Numbered from the stretch's first letter, positions 18,631 through 27,647 are shown. The stretch is 64,000 nucleotides of DNA from Flavobacterium sp. (GCF_025352425.1 NZ_JANXTI010000008.1:54834-118833), one strand, 5' to 3'. Notes: generated from the letters alone by a model not told the origin. Numbers and translations are program-made.

Positions 18631-18999
18631 ATGATTGACTTACAGAAAAAATTCCTCAAAACCCGTAAGGATGACCCGCCAAAATTGGGCAACTTCATCC
18701 AGTTTTATATTGAAGAAAACAAGATTAAGAAAAAAAGTGTTTCCGATGCTTTAGATGTGCTTCCCACTACCCTTAACCAATATTTTAAGCAGCCTTCGTT
18801 TCAGTTTGCCATTCTGTGGCGCATTAGCCATGCTGTGAAACACAACTTTTTGATGGAGTTGGGCGAAAAATGGTTAAAAATCCCGTATGAAACTGAAAAA
18901 GAAACAGCACTACTGGAACAACTGGCGCAAAAAAACGATGAAATAAAAACCCTGACTACGCAGTTAGGGGTTTATAAAGGGATACATAAGGTGGAGTAG
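18631..18999 (+). CDS. Small HTH (XRE-like) DNA-binding protein with C-terminal coiled coil
   Basis: The 122-residue protein starts with a basic region (KKFLKTRKDD). A likely Cro/CI-type helix-turn-helix spans about residues 23-66 (IEENKIKKKSVSDALDV, LPTTLNQYFK, ILWRISHAVKH), and an acidic/Gln-rich coiled coil spans about 88-113. I chose ATG 18631 because the ATG at 18627 leads to a stop after three codons. It sits between the 28-bp array and another REP-like cluster. A regulator role is inferred; targets are unknown. Confidence 0.6.
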   Translation: MIDLQKKFLKTRKDDPPKLGNFIQFYIEENKIKKKSVSDALDVLPTTLNQYFKQPSFQFAILWRISHAVKHNFLMELGEKWLKIPYETEKETALLEQLAQKNDEIKTLTTQLGVYKGIHKVE

Positions 19000-19034
19000 A
19001 GAGAAAATTATGAGCATGGTAAAAGCATAACAAG

Positions 19035-19120
19035 GTCATTGCGAGGAGTTGCCAGACACGAAGCAAAGCAATCTCAGATTTACGTAAACGACAACAGATT
19101 GCTTCGTGCCTCGCAATGAC
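19035..19120. repeat. REP-like inverted repeat with an insertion in the left arm
   Basis: The left arm (19035-19075) carries the gtcattgcgagg and cacgaagc cores split by a 10-base insert (agttgccaga), and an extra aaa before gcaatctc. The right arm (19096-19120) is agattgcttcgtgcctcgca plus atgac. Loop of about 20 bases. Confidence 0.85.
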
Positions 19121-19198
19121 GGATTAAAACACACACTCGCAATGACGGATCAAAACACACGCAATGACGGATCAAAACACACACTCGCAATGACCAAC
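19111..19198. repeat. Degenerate short tandem repeat extending the REP-like right arm
   Basis: Three to four copies of a unit of about 22-27 bases, tcgcaatgacgga followed by tcaaaacacacac, run from the end of the inverted repeat towards the GIY-YIG start codon. They seem to derive from the REP tip plus flanking sequence. Copies differ in length, and one lacks its leading tc. Confidence 0.75.
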
Positions 19199-19209
19199 TA
19201 TTACTGATT

Positions 19210-19515
19210 ATGAAGCCTGGATTTATTTATATAATAACAAATAAAAACAACACAACTTTATACATAGGTGTAACGTCGGATTTGCCTAAAAGAATTTTGG
19301 AGCACAAAGAAAAGCTTTATCAACAGTCGTTTTCGGCACGGTATAATTTGAATAAATTGGTTTACTATGAACAATTTCAAATGATTGGTGATGCAATAGG
19401 AAGAGAAAAGCAACTAAAAGCCGGAAGCAGGGCTACAAAAGTATCTTTAATCAGCAGCCGTAATCCAGATTGGAATGATTTGTATGATGAAATTGAAGAT
19501 ATAATGACAATTTAA
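19210..19515 (+). CDS. GIY-YIG superfamily endonuclease-like protein
   Basis: The 101-residue, single-domain protein has the GIY-YIG pattern at the N-terminus: FIYIITNKNNTTLYIGVTSD (the two strands, here YIYIIT-like and YIG) followed by LPKRILEHKEK, which holds the conserved Arg and His. KLVYYEQF and the catalytic Glu region DAIGREKQLKAGSR follow. Small bacterial GIY-YIG proteins are nucleases of mostly unknown target. The start codon lies 11 bases after the REP-like tandem repeat. Flanking by repeats of the same family on the upstream side suggests a link, which is inference. Confidence 0.85.
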   Translation: MKPGFIYIITNKNNTTLYIGVTSDLPKRILEHKEKLYQQSFSARYNLNKLVYYEQFQMIGDAIGREKQLKAGSRATKVSLISSRNPDWNDLYDEIEDIMTI

Positions 19516-19524
19516 CCAACAACA

Positions 19525-19893
19525 ATGCACGACATCCAAAACCAAGACGACCTATACCTACTCGTTGACGAGTTCTATAAAAAACTGTTGGCTGACGAAC
19601 GTATCAGTTACATTTTTACGGATGTTGTCAAAATAAAAATTGAGGAACACCTGCCCATTTTAGTTACCTTTTGGTCACAAGCCATTCTGGGAACCGGAGG
19701 ATATACCAAAAACCTGACGCAGATACACTTGGATATCAATGCCAAAGAACATCTCACTGCGGAACTGTTCAAAATTTGGCTTGACCATTTTTATACTACT
19801 GTTGATGAAAACTTCAAGGGCGAAAAAGCAGAACGAATAAAAACGCAGGCATTGAGTATAGCCACAATAATGCAGATAAAAATTGCCCAATAA
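19525..19893 (+). CDS. Truncated haemoglobin (group III type)
   Basis: Small haem protein of 122 residues with the short 2/2 globin layout: DLYLLVDEFYKKLLADERI, LPILVTFWSQAILGTGGYT, and the proximal haem ligand region QIHLDINAKEHL, where His68 is the likely iron ligand. LFKIWLDHFYTTVDENFKG completes the family pattern. Group III proteins bind O2 or NO; the role here is unknown. It follows the GIY-YIG gene after 9 bases, so the two may share a transcript. Confidence 0.85.
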   Translation: MHDIQNQDDLYLLVDEFYKKLLADERISYIFTDVVKIKIEEHLPILVTFWSQAILGTGGYTKNLTQIHLDINAKEHLTAELFKIWLDHFYTTVDENFKGEKAERIKTQALSIATIMQIKIAQ

Positions 19894-19943
19894 AAAAGCC
19901 GAAAAATGTGATTTTAATAATTAAAACATTCAATAATAGCAAT

Positions 19944-19974
19944 ATTGATAATTTACATTGTTTCTTTACATTTG
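19944..19974 (+). promoter_or_regulatory. Promoter of the KAS III gene
   Basis: ATTG at 19944-19947, a 19-base spacer and TACATTTG at 19967-19974 match the Bacteroidota sigma-A promoter. Transcription would begin near 19980, about 46 bases before the start codon. Confidence 0.6.
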
Positions 19975-20026
19975 TCCGAGATTAAATGGCTTTTATTTTT
20001 AAATTAGCAGTGAAATATTTTAAACA

Positions 20027-21085
20027 ATGAATATAAAGATAACGGGTTCGGGGTGTTATATTCCGACTGAAATAGTATCCAATAAAGATTTCGCCGCACA
20101 CGTTTTTTTGAATGATGACGGAACGCCATTTCCGCATCCGAATGACATTGTTGCGGAAAAATTCTTGGAAATAACAGGCATACAGGAACGTCGCTACGTT
20201 ACCGATGATTTACAAACTTCTGATATTGCTTTTATTGCTGCAAAAAGAGCCATTGAAGATTCGAAAATTGATCCGGAAACTTTAGATTATATCATCTTTG
20301 CACACAATTTTGGCAACGTTAAAAAAGGTGCCATTCAAACCGATTTGGTTCCAAGTTTGGCCACCAGAGTCAAATTTGATTTGCGTATAAAAAACCCGAA
20401 ATGTGTGTGTTACGACATGCTTTTTGGCTGTCCGGGCTGGCTTGAAGGTGTTATTCAGGCGCAGGCTTTCATAAAAGCGGGAATAGCGAAGAAGTGTTTG
20501 GTAATTGGAGCGGAAACCCTTTCACGTGTGGTCGATTTGCATGACAGGGACAGTATGATTTATTCTGACGGCGCTGGGGCCACTATTATAGAAGCCACTG
20601 AGGAAGAAGGTGGGATTTTAGCCCACGAAACCGCAAGTTTTACGTATGACGAAGCTTATTATCTGTATTTCGGGAATTCATTTAATAAAACGTATGACCC
20701 TGATGTTCGTTATATCAAAATGCACGGAAGAAAAATATATGAATTCGCCCTGATCAATGTTCCAAAAGCCATGAAAGAATGTCTGGACAAAAGCGGTGCT
20801 ACCATTGCCGATGTTAAAAAAATCCTGATTCATCAAGCCAACGAGAAAATGGATGAAGCCATTGTCCAGCGCTTTTATAAATTACATGATCAGACAACAC
20901 CTGATGACATTATGCCTATGAGCATTCACAAATTAGGAAATTCAAGTGTGGCAACCGTTCCAACATTATACGATTTATTGGTGAAAGGCAAGCTAGAAAA
21001 CCATTCTATTGAAAAAGGAGATGTCGTTCTTTTTGCTTCGGTTGGTGCCGGAATGAATGTCAACGCTATCGTTTATAAAATGTAA
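20027..21085 (+). CDS. 3-oxoacyl-ACP synthase III family protein
   Basis: FabH-like condensing enzyme of 352 residues. The catalytic triad is Cys135 (DMLFGCPGW), His269 (ILIHQANEKMD) and Asn305 (HKLGNSSVATVP). The thiolase fold is also marked by GAETLSRVVD, SDGAGATIIEA and the C-terminal GDVVLFASVGAGMNVN. It is slightly longer than housekeeping FabH (about 320-335), and no fab genes flank it, so it is probably a specialised KAS III. It starts a same-strand run with a methyltransferase, a glycosyltransferase and an Mla-type transporter, suggesting envelope-lipid or secondary-metabolite work. The substrate is unknown. Confidence 0.85.
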   Translation: MNIKITGSGCYIPTEIVSNKDFAAHVFLNDDGTPFPHPNDIVAEKFLEITGIQERRYVTDDLQTSDIAFIAAKRAIEDSKIDPETLDYIIFAHNFGNVKKGAIQTDLVPSLATRVKFDLRIKNPKCVCYDMLFGCPGWLEGVIQAQAFIKAGIAKKCLVIGAETLSRVVDLHDRDSMIYSDGAGATIIEATEEEGGILAHETASFTYDEAYYLYFGNSFNKTYDPDVRYIKMHGRKIYEFALINVPKAMKECLDKSGATIADVKKILIHQANEKMDEAIVQRFYKLHDQTTPDDIMPMSIHKLGNSSVATVPTLYDLLVKGKLENHSIEKGDVVLFASVGAGMNVNAIVYKM

Positions 21086-21162
21086 TAAAGTTTGACCCGT
21101 GACTTGCCGAACGGATTTTTTTTATAAACTTCGCAACCTTATAACTTTTGTAAACTATACTG

Positions 21163-21693
21163 ATGTACGAGAAGACATATCCAAGCAAGCGCTTTACTTT
21201 AACGTTGGCTTTTCTGCAAAAACACATTACAACTTCAGAAACCATTTTTGATCTCGGTGTTCCAAATCCGTTTTCTAAAATCATGGAAGAAAATGGTTAT
21301 ACCGTTATCAATACGAAAGGTGAAGATTTAGACAACGACCAATCGGCGTTACAAAATGAAACCTATAACGTTTTTACAGGTTTTGAGATTTTTGAGCATT
21401 TGTTGAATCCGTATACGGTTTTAGAAAATGTAAAATGCGACAAATTATTACTGTCCATTCCATTACGATTATGGTTTTCTCCAGCTTACAAAAGTAAAAC
21501 TGACAAATGGGACAGGCATTATCACGAGTTTGAAGACTGGCAGTTGGATTGGCTATTGGAAAAAACAGGTTGGAAGATTATTGACCGCCAAAAGTTTACC
21601 CATCCCGTCAAAAAACTTGGTTTCCGTCCGTTGTTGCGGTATTTCACTCCACGTTATTACATGGTTTATGCCATAAAAGAAAAAAGAGAATAG
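21163..21693 (+). CDS. Class I SAM-dependent methyltransferase-like protein
   Basis: The 176-residue protein has a degraded SAM-binding motif (ETIFDLGVPNPFSKIME) and a Methyltransf_11-like middle (YNVFTGFEIFEHLLNPYTVLENV), followed by DRHYHEFEDWQLDWLLEKTGW. The glycine-rich loop is weaker than usual (DLGVPNP rather than DxGxGxG), so the activity is uncertain. The GT2 gene follows 24 bases downstream. Confidence 0.65.
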   Translation: MYEKTYPSKRFTLTLAFLQKHITTSETIFDLGVPNPFSKIMEENGYTVINTKGEDLDNDQSALQNETYNVFTGFEIFEHLLNPYTVLENVKCDKLLLSIPLRLWFSPAYKSKTDKWDRHYHEFEDWQLDWLLEKTGWKIIDRQKFTHPVKKLGFRPLLRYFTPRYYMVYAIKEKRE

Positions 21694-21717
21694 AAAAAAG
21701 CGAAAAGACTATTCCTT

Positions 21718-22566
21718 ATGAACTACTACATCGTCATTCCATCATACAACGAAGAGAAATTTATTTCATTAACCCTGCAATCGTTGGTGGAACAAACGGT
21801 TTTGCCAAAGAAGCTGGTGGTTGTCAATGACAATTCTACTGATAAAACTGCTGAAATAGTTTTGGCTTTCGCCGATAAATATCCCTGGATTTCATTAATA
21901 AATACATCTTCAGAGGCCATTCATCTACCCGGAAGCAAAGTAATTCAGGCGTTTCAGAAAGGATTGGAAACGTTGGATGACCATTATGATATTATCGTAA
22001 AAGCGGATGCCGATTTGATTTTTCCATCGAATTATTTCGAAACTATAATCAGGCATTTTGAGTCTGATGCCAAAATCGGTATGGTGGGAGGCTTTGCCTA
22101 TATTGAAAAAAATGGTGAATGGATTTTAGAAAATCTGACGGACAAAGACCATATTCGCGGAGCATTTAAAGCGTACCGAAAGGAGTGTTTCAAACAAATT
22201 GGCGGACTAAAAACAGCTATGGGTTGGGACACCGTTGATGAATTACTTTGTAAATTTTATAATTGGAAAGTAATCACCAACGAAAATTTGAAAGTGAAAC
22301 ATTTAAAACCAACGGGCGCCAATTATAACAAAACCGCACGTTACAAGCAAGGCGAAGCGTTTTACAGTCTAGGTTATGGCTTTTTTATCACGTCAATTGC
22401 TTCCATAAAATTAGCAATACGAAAAGGAAAACCGCTATTGTTCTTTGATTACATAAATGGGTTTTGGAAAGCCAAATCGGCAAAAAAACCATTATTGGTT
22501 ACTAAAGAACAAGCGAAATTCATACGAAACTATCGCTGGGAAAAGATGAGAGAAAAGCTGTTTTAA
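21718..22566 (+). CDS. Glycosyltransferase family 2 protein
   Basis: GT-A fold transferase of 282 residues. The nucleotide-sugar-binding start IVIPSYNEEKFISLTLQSL and VVVNDNSTDKTAEI are typical, and the metal-binding Asp motif is in IVKADADLIFP (DAD). RGAFKAYRKECFKQIGGL and AMGWDTVDELLCKF give the acceptor side. No membrane segments, so it is probably cytoplasmic or peripheral. The acceptor is unknown. Confidence 0.88.
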   Translation: MNYYIVIPSYNEEKFISLTLQSLVEQTVLPKKLVVVNDNSTDKTAEIVLAFADKYPWISLINTSSEAIHLPGSKVIQAFQKGLETLDDHYDIIVKADADLIFPSNYFETIIRHFESDAKIGMVGGFAYIEKNGEWILENLTDKDHIRGAFKAYRKECFKQIGGLKTAMGWDTVDELLCKFYNWKVITNENLKVKHLKPTGANYNKTARYKQGEAFYSLGYGFFITSIASIKLAIRKGKPLLFFDYINGFWKAKSAKKPLLVTKEQAKFIRNYRWEKMREKLF

Positions 22567-22612
22567 AGCTAAATAACTCACATCTCATAACTCATAACTC
22601 ATAACTTCTCCC

Positions 22613-22620
22613 TATTTTTG
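22613..22620 (+). promoter_or_regulatory. Candidate -7 element for mlaE
   Basis: TATTTTTG fits TAnnTTTG, 16 bases before the start. The upstream gap (22570-22610) consists of short CATAACT repeats, with no clear -33 box. Confidence 0.35.
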
Positions 22621-22636
22621 ACATTATTTTAATCCT

Positions 22637-23383
22637 ATGATGCTCGTTCGCTATTTATCGCAAATTGGAAGATATTTTTTGATGCTTGCTGAAATCTTCA
22701 GAAAGCCCACAAAATGGTCCGTAATGAGAACATTAATCTTCAAGGAAATTGACGATTTAATCATTGGATCACTTGGTATTGTAGCTTTCATTTCTTTTTT
22801 CGTTGGTGGCGTTGTGGCAATTCAGACCGCATTGAATTTAACAAATCCGTTAATTCCAAAGTATCTTATCGGTTTTGCAACCAGACAATCCATAATTTTG
22901 GAATTTGCACCCACATTTATCTCGATAATCATGGCTGGGAAAATGGGTTCGTTCATTACGTCAAGTATTGGAACGATGCGCGTTACTGAGCAAATTGATG
23001 CACTTGAAGTTATGGGCGTAAATTCATTGAATTATTTGGTTTTCCCAAAATTAATAGCCTTACTGCTTTACCCTTTTGTAATTGGAATTGCCATGTTTTT
23101 AGGAATAACAGGTGGTTTTATTGCGAGTGTTTATGGTGGTTTTGGCAACAGCACCGATTTTGTAAGTGGTCTTCAAATGGAATTTATTCCGTTTCACATT
23201 GCTTATGCTTTTATCAAAACATTTATTTTTGCTTTGATACTCGCCACAATTCCGTCCTTTCATGGCTACTATATGAAAGGCGGTGCATTGGAAGTTGGTA
23301 AGGCAAGTACGGTATCATTTGTTTGGACATCGGTAACGATAATTTTAGTGAATTATATATTAACGCAATTACTTTTAACCTGA
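22637..23383 (+). CDS. mlaE: ABC transporter permease, MlaE family
   Basis: Inner-membrane permease of 248 residues with about five to six membrane segments. Family landmarks are VVAIQTALNLTNPLIPKYLIG, the segment EFAPTFISIIMAGKMGSFITSS and GTMRVTEQIDALEVMGVNS. MlaE works with the ATPase MlaF and a periplasmic MCE protein (MlaD) to move phospholipids between membranes. The adjacent ATPase overlaps this gene's stop codon. No MCE-domain gene lies in the immediate neighbourhood. The start could also be the ATG at 22640. Confidence 0.88.
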   Translation: MMLVRYLSQIGRYFLMLAEIFRKPTKWSVMRTLIFKEIDDLIIGSLGIVAFISFFVGGVVAIQTALNLTNPLIPKYLIGFATRQSIILEFAPTFISIIMAGKMGSFITSSIGTMRVTEQIDALEVMGVNSLNYLVFPKLIALLLYPFVIGIAMFLGITGGFIASVYGGFGNSTDFVSGLQMEFIPFHIAYAFIKTFIFALILATIPSFHGYYMKGGALEVGKASTVSFVWTSVTIILVNYILTQLLLT

Positions 23384-24147
23384 TGATAGAAGTAAAAAAT
23401 GTGGAAAAATCGTTTGGCGACGCCAAAGTCTTAAAAGGAATTACAACCACTTTTGAAACCGGAAAAACCAATCTTATCATTGGGCAAAGTGGCTCCGGAA
23501 AAACAGTTTTGCTCAAAAGTTTGCTTGGAATCCACACGCCTGATAAAGGAACAATCGCGTTTGATGGTAGGATTTATACTGAGCTTTCGGATGCTGATAA
23601 AAGAGAATTACGAACAGAAATTGGAATGGTCTTTCAGGGAAGCGCCTTGTTTGATAGTATGTCTGTTGAAGAAAACGTTGTGTTCCCATTAAGAATGTTT
23701 ACGACTAAAACGGCTTCCGAAATTAAAAAACGTGTTGATTTTGTAATTCACAGAGTTGATTTAAAACAAGCGAATCATAAAAAGCCTTCAGAACTGTCGG
23801 GGGGAATGCAAAAACGTGTGGCAATTGCCCGTGCGATTGTGAACAATCCAAAGTATCTTTTTTGCGACGAACCAAACTCAGGTCTTGATCCAAAAACAGC
23901 AATACTTATCGATAACCTGATACATGAAATCACTGTCGAATACAATATTACCACCGTTGTCAATACACACGATATGAACTCGGTAATGGAGATCGGCGAA
24001 AAAATCATCTTTCTAAAACAAGGTATTTTGGCTTGGGAAGGAAACAAAAAAGATATTTTCAAAACTGATAATGAAGCTATAACCGATTTTGTGTATTCAT
24101 CCAATCTTTTCAAAAAGATAAGGAAAGCACAAAATAAAGAAGAATAA
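23383..24147 (+). CDS. mlaF: ABC transporter ATP-binding protein, MlaF family
   Basis: 254-residue ATPase partner of the MlaE-like permease. Walker A is GQSGSGKT (residues 34-41), the signature is LSGGMQKR, Walker B is YLFCDEPNSGLD and the H-loop is TVVNTHDM. The ATG at 23383 overlaps the permease stop (TGATG), a classic coupled arrangement. An upstream in-frame start at 23323 would lie inside the permease and adds 20 unlikely residues, so it is rejected. The stop is one base from the stop of the convergent adhesin gene. Confidence 0.92.
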   Translation: MIEVKNVEKSFGDAKVLKGITTTFETGKTNLIIGQSGSGKTVLLKSLLGIHTPDKGTIAFDGRIYTELSDADKRELRTEIGMVFQGSALFDSMSVEENVVFPLRMFTTKTASEIKKRVDFVIHRVDLKQANHKKPSELSGGMQKRVAIARAIVNNPKYLFCDEPNSGLDPKTAILIDNLIHEITVEYNITTVVNTHDMNSVMEIGEKIIFLKQGILAWEGNKKDIFKTDNEAITDFVYSSNLFKKIRKAQNKEE

Positions 24148-24148
24148 A

Positions 24149-27100
24149 TTATTCTCTATTCAGGAAAATCCAGCCGTTTTTAATTTCCTCCGTTGAGAGT
24201 TTAATTATGTAATAATAAGTTGAATCCGGTAATATGCCACCGCTCATATTCTGGCCATGCCATTCATTTAAATAATTATTTTTTTCATAAACTTTTCTGC
24301 CCCAACGATTGTAGATTTCAAGTTTTGTAACCTCAAAACCTGTTAAGTCGAGATTCTCATTTGTATTATCGTTATTTGGCGTAATCACATTTGGAATAAA
24401 ACAAATATTCCTTACAACATCAATAGTGTTAGTGGTTTCACATCCGTATTGGTTTGTTATTTTTAGAGAATAAATACCTAAATCTCCTCCTGTAATTGTT
24501 ATTGGGTTACTATTACTTGTAAAATTATTTGGCCCTGTCCAGGTAAATGTTGAATTAGTTTCATCAAAAGAAGCCTCATTAAGTTTAGTATACCAAACCT
24601 GATAATCTCTCCCAATGCAATCCTGATTTAAAGCAAAACTTGGCAACGGATTAACCAAAATGTCCACACTTGAATTTTCTGATAGACAACCATTTATATC
24701 TGCATAGACCGTATAAACTCCATTTTCATTACTGGAAATCGAATTTATTACAGGGTTTTGCAGCGTAGAAGTAAATCCGTTAGGACCGCTCCAATTATAA
24801 GTGCTACTAGCTACAAAAGTTGCAAATAGATTTACATTTTGAGTTTCACATACTATTGGGTCAGCACTGGCGGTCGGTAATTGCGGAATGGTTTTTATCG
24901 TGATGTTTATCAATGCATCATCAGTCGTACCACAACTTCCGGTAACAGTATATTTAAACTGATATGTTGCATAAGGAACTGTTGTTGAATCCCATAAATT
25001 ATTTGTCAGTAACCCACTTGAAGTAATTTCGGACCAAGTACCCAACGCATCAAAAGTTCCCGTCAATAATGTAGTCAAATCAATAATTTCCTGCCTCCCA
25101 CAATAGGAAATGGCGTTATCATCTCCGGCTTCGGGTACAGAATTATCTAAGTTAATTTCATAATCCAGAACTTGATTCAAGCAGGAACCCGGATTCCCTA
25201 AATAGGTTATCCTAACATGATATATTCCATTATCTAAAACCGAATTGAACGAGGAAAAGTTTAATGAATTACTAGTACTCAAAATAGTGGAAATGTTGCT
25301 GCCTTTCCACCATTGATATGTTAGAAAAGAAAAATTAGTCACTGTTAATGAAGCGCTCTGCCCATCACAGGAAACGGAACTGGCGATTGTCATTGGATTC
25401 GGATTTAACACTTGAAATTGACTATTTGCGCTATTATGGCATACATCTTCAACTTCAAAAGTATATATCGCAGGTGCTAAGCCCGAAAAAAAGCTTGAAC
25501 TTCCATTTTCTACCATAAAAGGCAGACCGTTTTTAGCAATAATCCGATAAGTCAAAGCTGAGTTACCTATTGCATTTACAACGACTTCAAAAGTTGAACC
25601 ACAGGAAACCGGGAACACATCAATAATTCTAGGCACATTATAAAAGTCAAATTCATAAATAGCTTTTAAACAATTAACCTGTGAAGGATTACCATTTATG
25701 TAAGTTCTAAATACTTTTAATATTCTAAAATGACCAATAAAAGCCATGTTAAAAGTTGTAGTATTATTTATTAGCTCAAAAGAATTTGTTGTTGTGGGAA
25801 CTGCACCATTAATATAAACCGCGTTTGTCAAAGGATGTAACCAGTTTCCGCCTGCAGGGCTATATTTCTGCAGCCAAAATGATACACCAATATTATTATT
25901 ACTGGTATGATTCAAAGTAAGATTAAAGGAACCACAGTTTGGAGTAAGTATAACATTTGTATTTTCCTGATAACCTGCAATTGATACATGAGTTGTAAAA
26001 GAACCACCGCAGGAATTGGTAGATTGGAAAGTATAAATTCCGGGAGGCATCGTGTCCAAGGTTAATGTGGTTCCGTTTGCGGTAATATTTCCTGTTAGAT
26101 TAGCCGGTACCGGACCCGTATAAGCAACTGGTGCGGCAGTTATCGAAATAGTTACCAAATCTCCCGAAACTCGAACTGAACCAACACCATTTTCGCATCC
26201 TTCTAAAACCCTTACTCCTGGTGAACTTGTTTGTGGGGTTATAATAAAATTCAGTGTTACTGGATTATCACATCGATCTAAAACATTAAAAACATAAGTT
26301 CCAACAGGTAAATGAATAAAAACCGCATAATGTGCCGAATTTATTATACTGCTATAGTCATGAGGTAATGGAACGGTATATGCGGGAGGAGCTGAAACCA
26401 TTATCAGCTGATTAATATCATATATAAATAGTGTCACGTCTACACATGTCGCGTTTGCAACCACATAGTAAGGAGGATTGGCAGAACTTTGATTTGGCGG
26501 AACTATTACTGTAACGGTCTGGGGATTACCACATGGATCAATAAGGTTAAAAACATAAGTGCCCTGAATTACATCATGAACTATTACCTCAAAATTGACT
26601 ATTGAAGAGGTAAAACTTTGCGGCAATGTGCCTGCATAACCTGCAGGTGCTGACATCAAAATCAATGAAACTACGTGAGAAAAAGTTATCATCTGAAAAA
26701 CACAATCCTGAGATGCAATTGCATAACCAGACCCAATAGGAGGCAAATTATTAAAGCCACCGCCTAAATGATAAACTGTGCCACAACCATCCGTTATGGT
26801 AAATGAATAGTTACATGTCTGGCCAGGGTAGTATGGGACTTGTTGAGAAAATCCATTTCCGTTGTTTATCGTTTGATTAAAAGTAATCGATGGCCCTGTT
26901 GGTGGAGAAAAGAGAGTGGTTACCTGAATAGGATATCGAATTATTCCTGTTGGCGAAACTAACTGAAAACTGGCTCCAATACTAGCCATAGTACAAGTAC
27001 TTAAGGCTGGGATCATTAAAAGAAAATTTAAATCGGTATTAGTCCGGAATAAAGTAAATGTCTGAACAACTGCCTGGCCGCAAATATCAAATACTTTTAT

Positions 27101-27607
27101 TTGATAAATCCCGGCTGTCAAACCTGTAAAGACATTAGAGGCTTGTGACGGCCTTGTCATTGGTCCCGAAAAAATCTCATACGTTACTGCGGTACCCGTT
27201 GTGACATGAACCGTTATGGTGCCGTCATTTCCGCAAATTTCATTAGTACTGGTTATTTGATAAGTTAAAAGAATTATTGAAATGCTAATTGTGATATCCT
27301 GTTGCCGTGTACCGCTTACACTTCCCAAAGTTTGCGTTGCTATAATCCTGTAAGTACCGGCGGTTAATCCCGATATAGTTGTTGCCGACTGAACCGAGAT
27401 CGGAGTAGTGACATTAGGAAGTAAATAAACCGAATATAAAATTACTGATCCTGCAGTGGTATTTGAAACCGTAAACATTAATGTGCCATTAGAAGGACAT
27501 GATTCATTTGTCGCTGTAACATTCAAAGTAAAATTTGACAGTTGTCCTTGTGCAAATTGAGCAAAAAACACAAATGCGAAAAATAAATACAATCTTTTAC
27601 AAAACAT
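24149..27607 (-). CDS. Large adhesin with T9SS type B (gliding-associated) sorting domain
   Basis: The 1152-residue exported protein has a signal peptide (KRLYLFFAFVFFAQFAQGQ) and a series of repeated beta domains, each with GTYVFNVLDRCDNP- or GIYQIKVFDICGQ-like motifs; a Cys occurs once in most repeats. The C-terminus is the gliding motility-associated C-terminal domain (type B, TIGR04131-like): CFIPNVITPNNDNTNENLDL, KLEIYNRWGRKVYEK, then GGILPDSTYYYIIKL. It is probably exported by the T9SS and attached or secreted, as for SprB-type proteins. Ligand unknown. Confidence 0.9.
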   Translation of the reverse strand: MFCKRLYLFFAFVFFAQFAQGQLSNFTLNVTATNESCPSNGTLMFTVSNTTAGSVILYSVYLLPNVTTPISVQSATTISGLTAGTYRIIATQTLGSVSGTRQQDITISISIILLTYQITSTNEICGNDGTITVHVTTGTAVTYEIFSGPMTRPSQASNVFTGLTAGIYQIKVFDICGQAVVQTFTLFRTNTDLNFLLMIPALSTCTMASIGASFQLVSPTGIIRYPIQVTTLFSPPTGPSITFNQTINNGNGFSQQVPYYPGQTCNYSFTITDGCGTVYHLGGGFNNLPPIGSGYAIASQDCVFQMITFSHVVSLILMSAPAGYAGTLPQSFTSSIVNFEVIVHDVIQGTYVFNLIDPCGNPQTVTVIVPPNQSSANPPYYVVANATCVDVTLFIYDINQLIMVSAPPAYTVPLPHDYSSIINSAHYAVFIHLPVGTYVFNVLDRCDNPVTLNFIITPQTSSPGVRVLEGCENGVGSVRVSGDLVTISITAAPVAYTGPVPANLTGNITANGTTLTLDTMPPGIYTFQSTNSCGGSFTTHVSIAGYQENTNVILTPNCGSFNLTLNHTSNNNIGVSFWLQKYSPAGGNWLHPLTNAVYINGAVPTTTNSFELINNTTTFNMAFIGHFRILKVFRTYINGNPSQVNCLKAIYEFDFYNVPRIIDVFPVSCGSTFEVVVNAIGNSALTYRIIAKNGLPFMVENGSSSFFSGLAPAIYTFEVEDVCHNSANSQFQVLNPNPMTIASSVSCDGQSASLTVTNFSFLTYQWWKGSNISTILSTSNSLNFSSFNSVLDNGIYHVRITYLGNPGSCLNQVLDYEINLDNSVPEAGDDNAISYCGRQEIIDLTTLLTGTFDALGTWSEITSSGLLTNNLWDSTTVPYATYQFKYTVTGSCGTTDDALINITIKTIPQLPTASADPIVCETQNVNLFATFVASSTYNWSGPNGFTSTLQNPVINSISSNENGVYTVYADINGCLSENSSVDILVNPLPSFALNQDCIGRDYQVWYTKLNEASFDETNSTFTWTGPNNFTSNSNPITITGGDLGIYSLKITNQYGCETTNTIDVVRNICFIPNVITPNNDNTNENLDLTGFEVTKLEIYNRWGRKVYEKNNYLNEWHGQNMSGGILPDSTYYYIIKLSTEEIKNGWIFLNRE

Positions 27608-27639
27608 CGTTCTTGTTTTTGGATATCATCACAAGATAG

Positions 27640-27647
27640 CAAAAATA
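27640..27647 (-). promoter_or_regulatory. Candidate -7 element for the type B adhesin
   Basis: TATTTTTG on the minus strand, 32 bases before the adhesin start and inside the 65-base gap to manC. No -33 TTTG at the expected distance. Confidence 0.35.

Noticed and set aside
23323..23382. Longer start for the MlaF-like ATPase
   Set aside because: It would lie inside the permease gene. The ATG at 23383 overlaps the permease stop and starts right before the conserved ABC fold.
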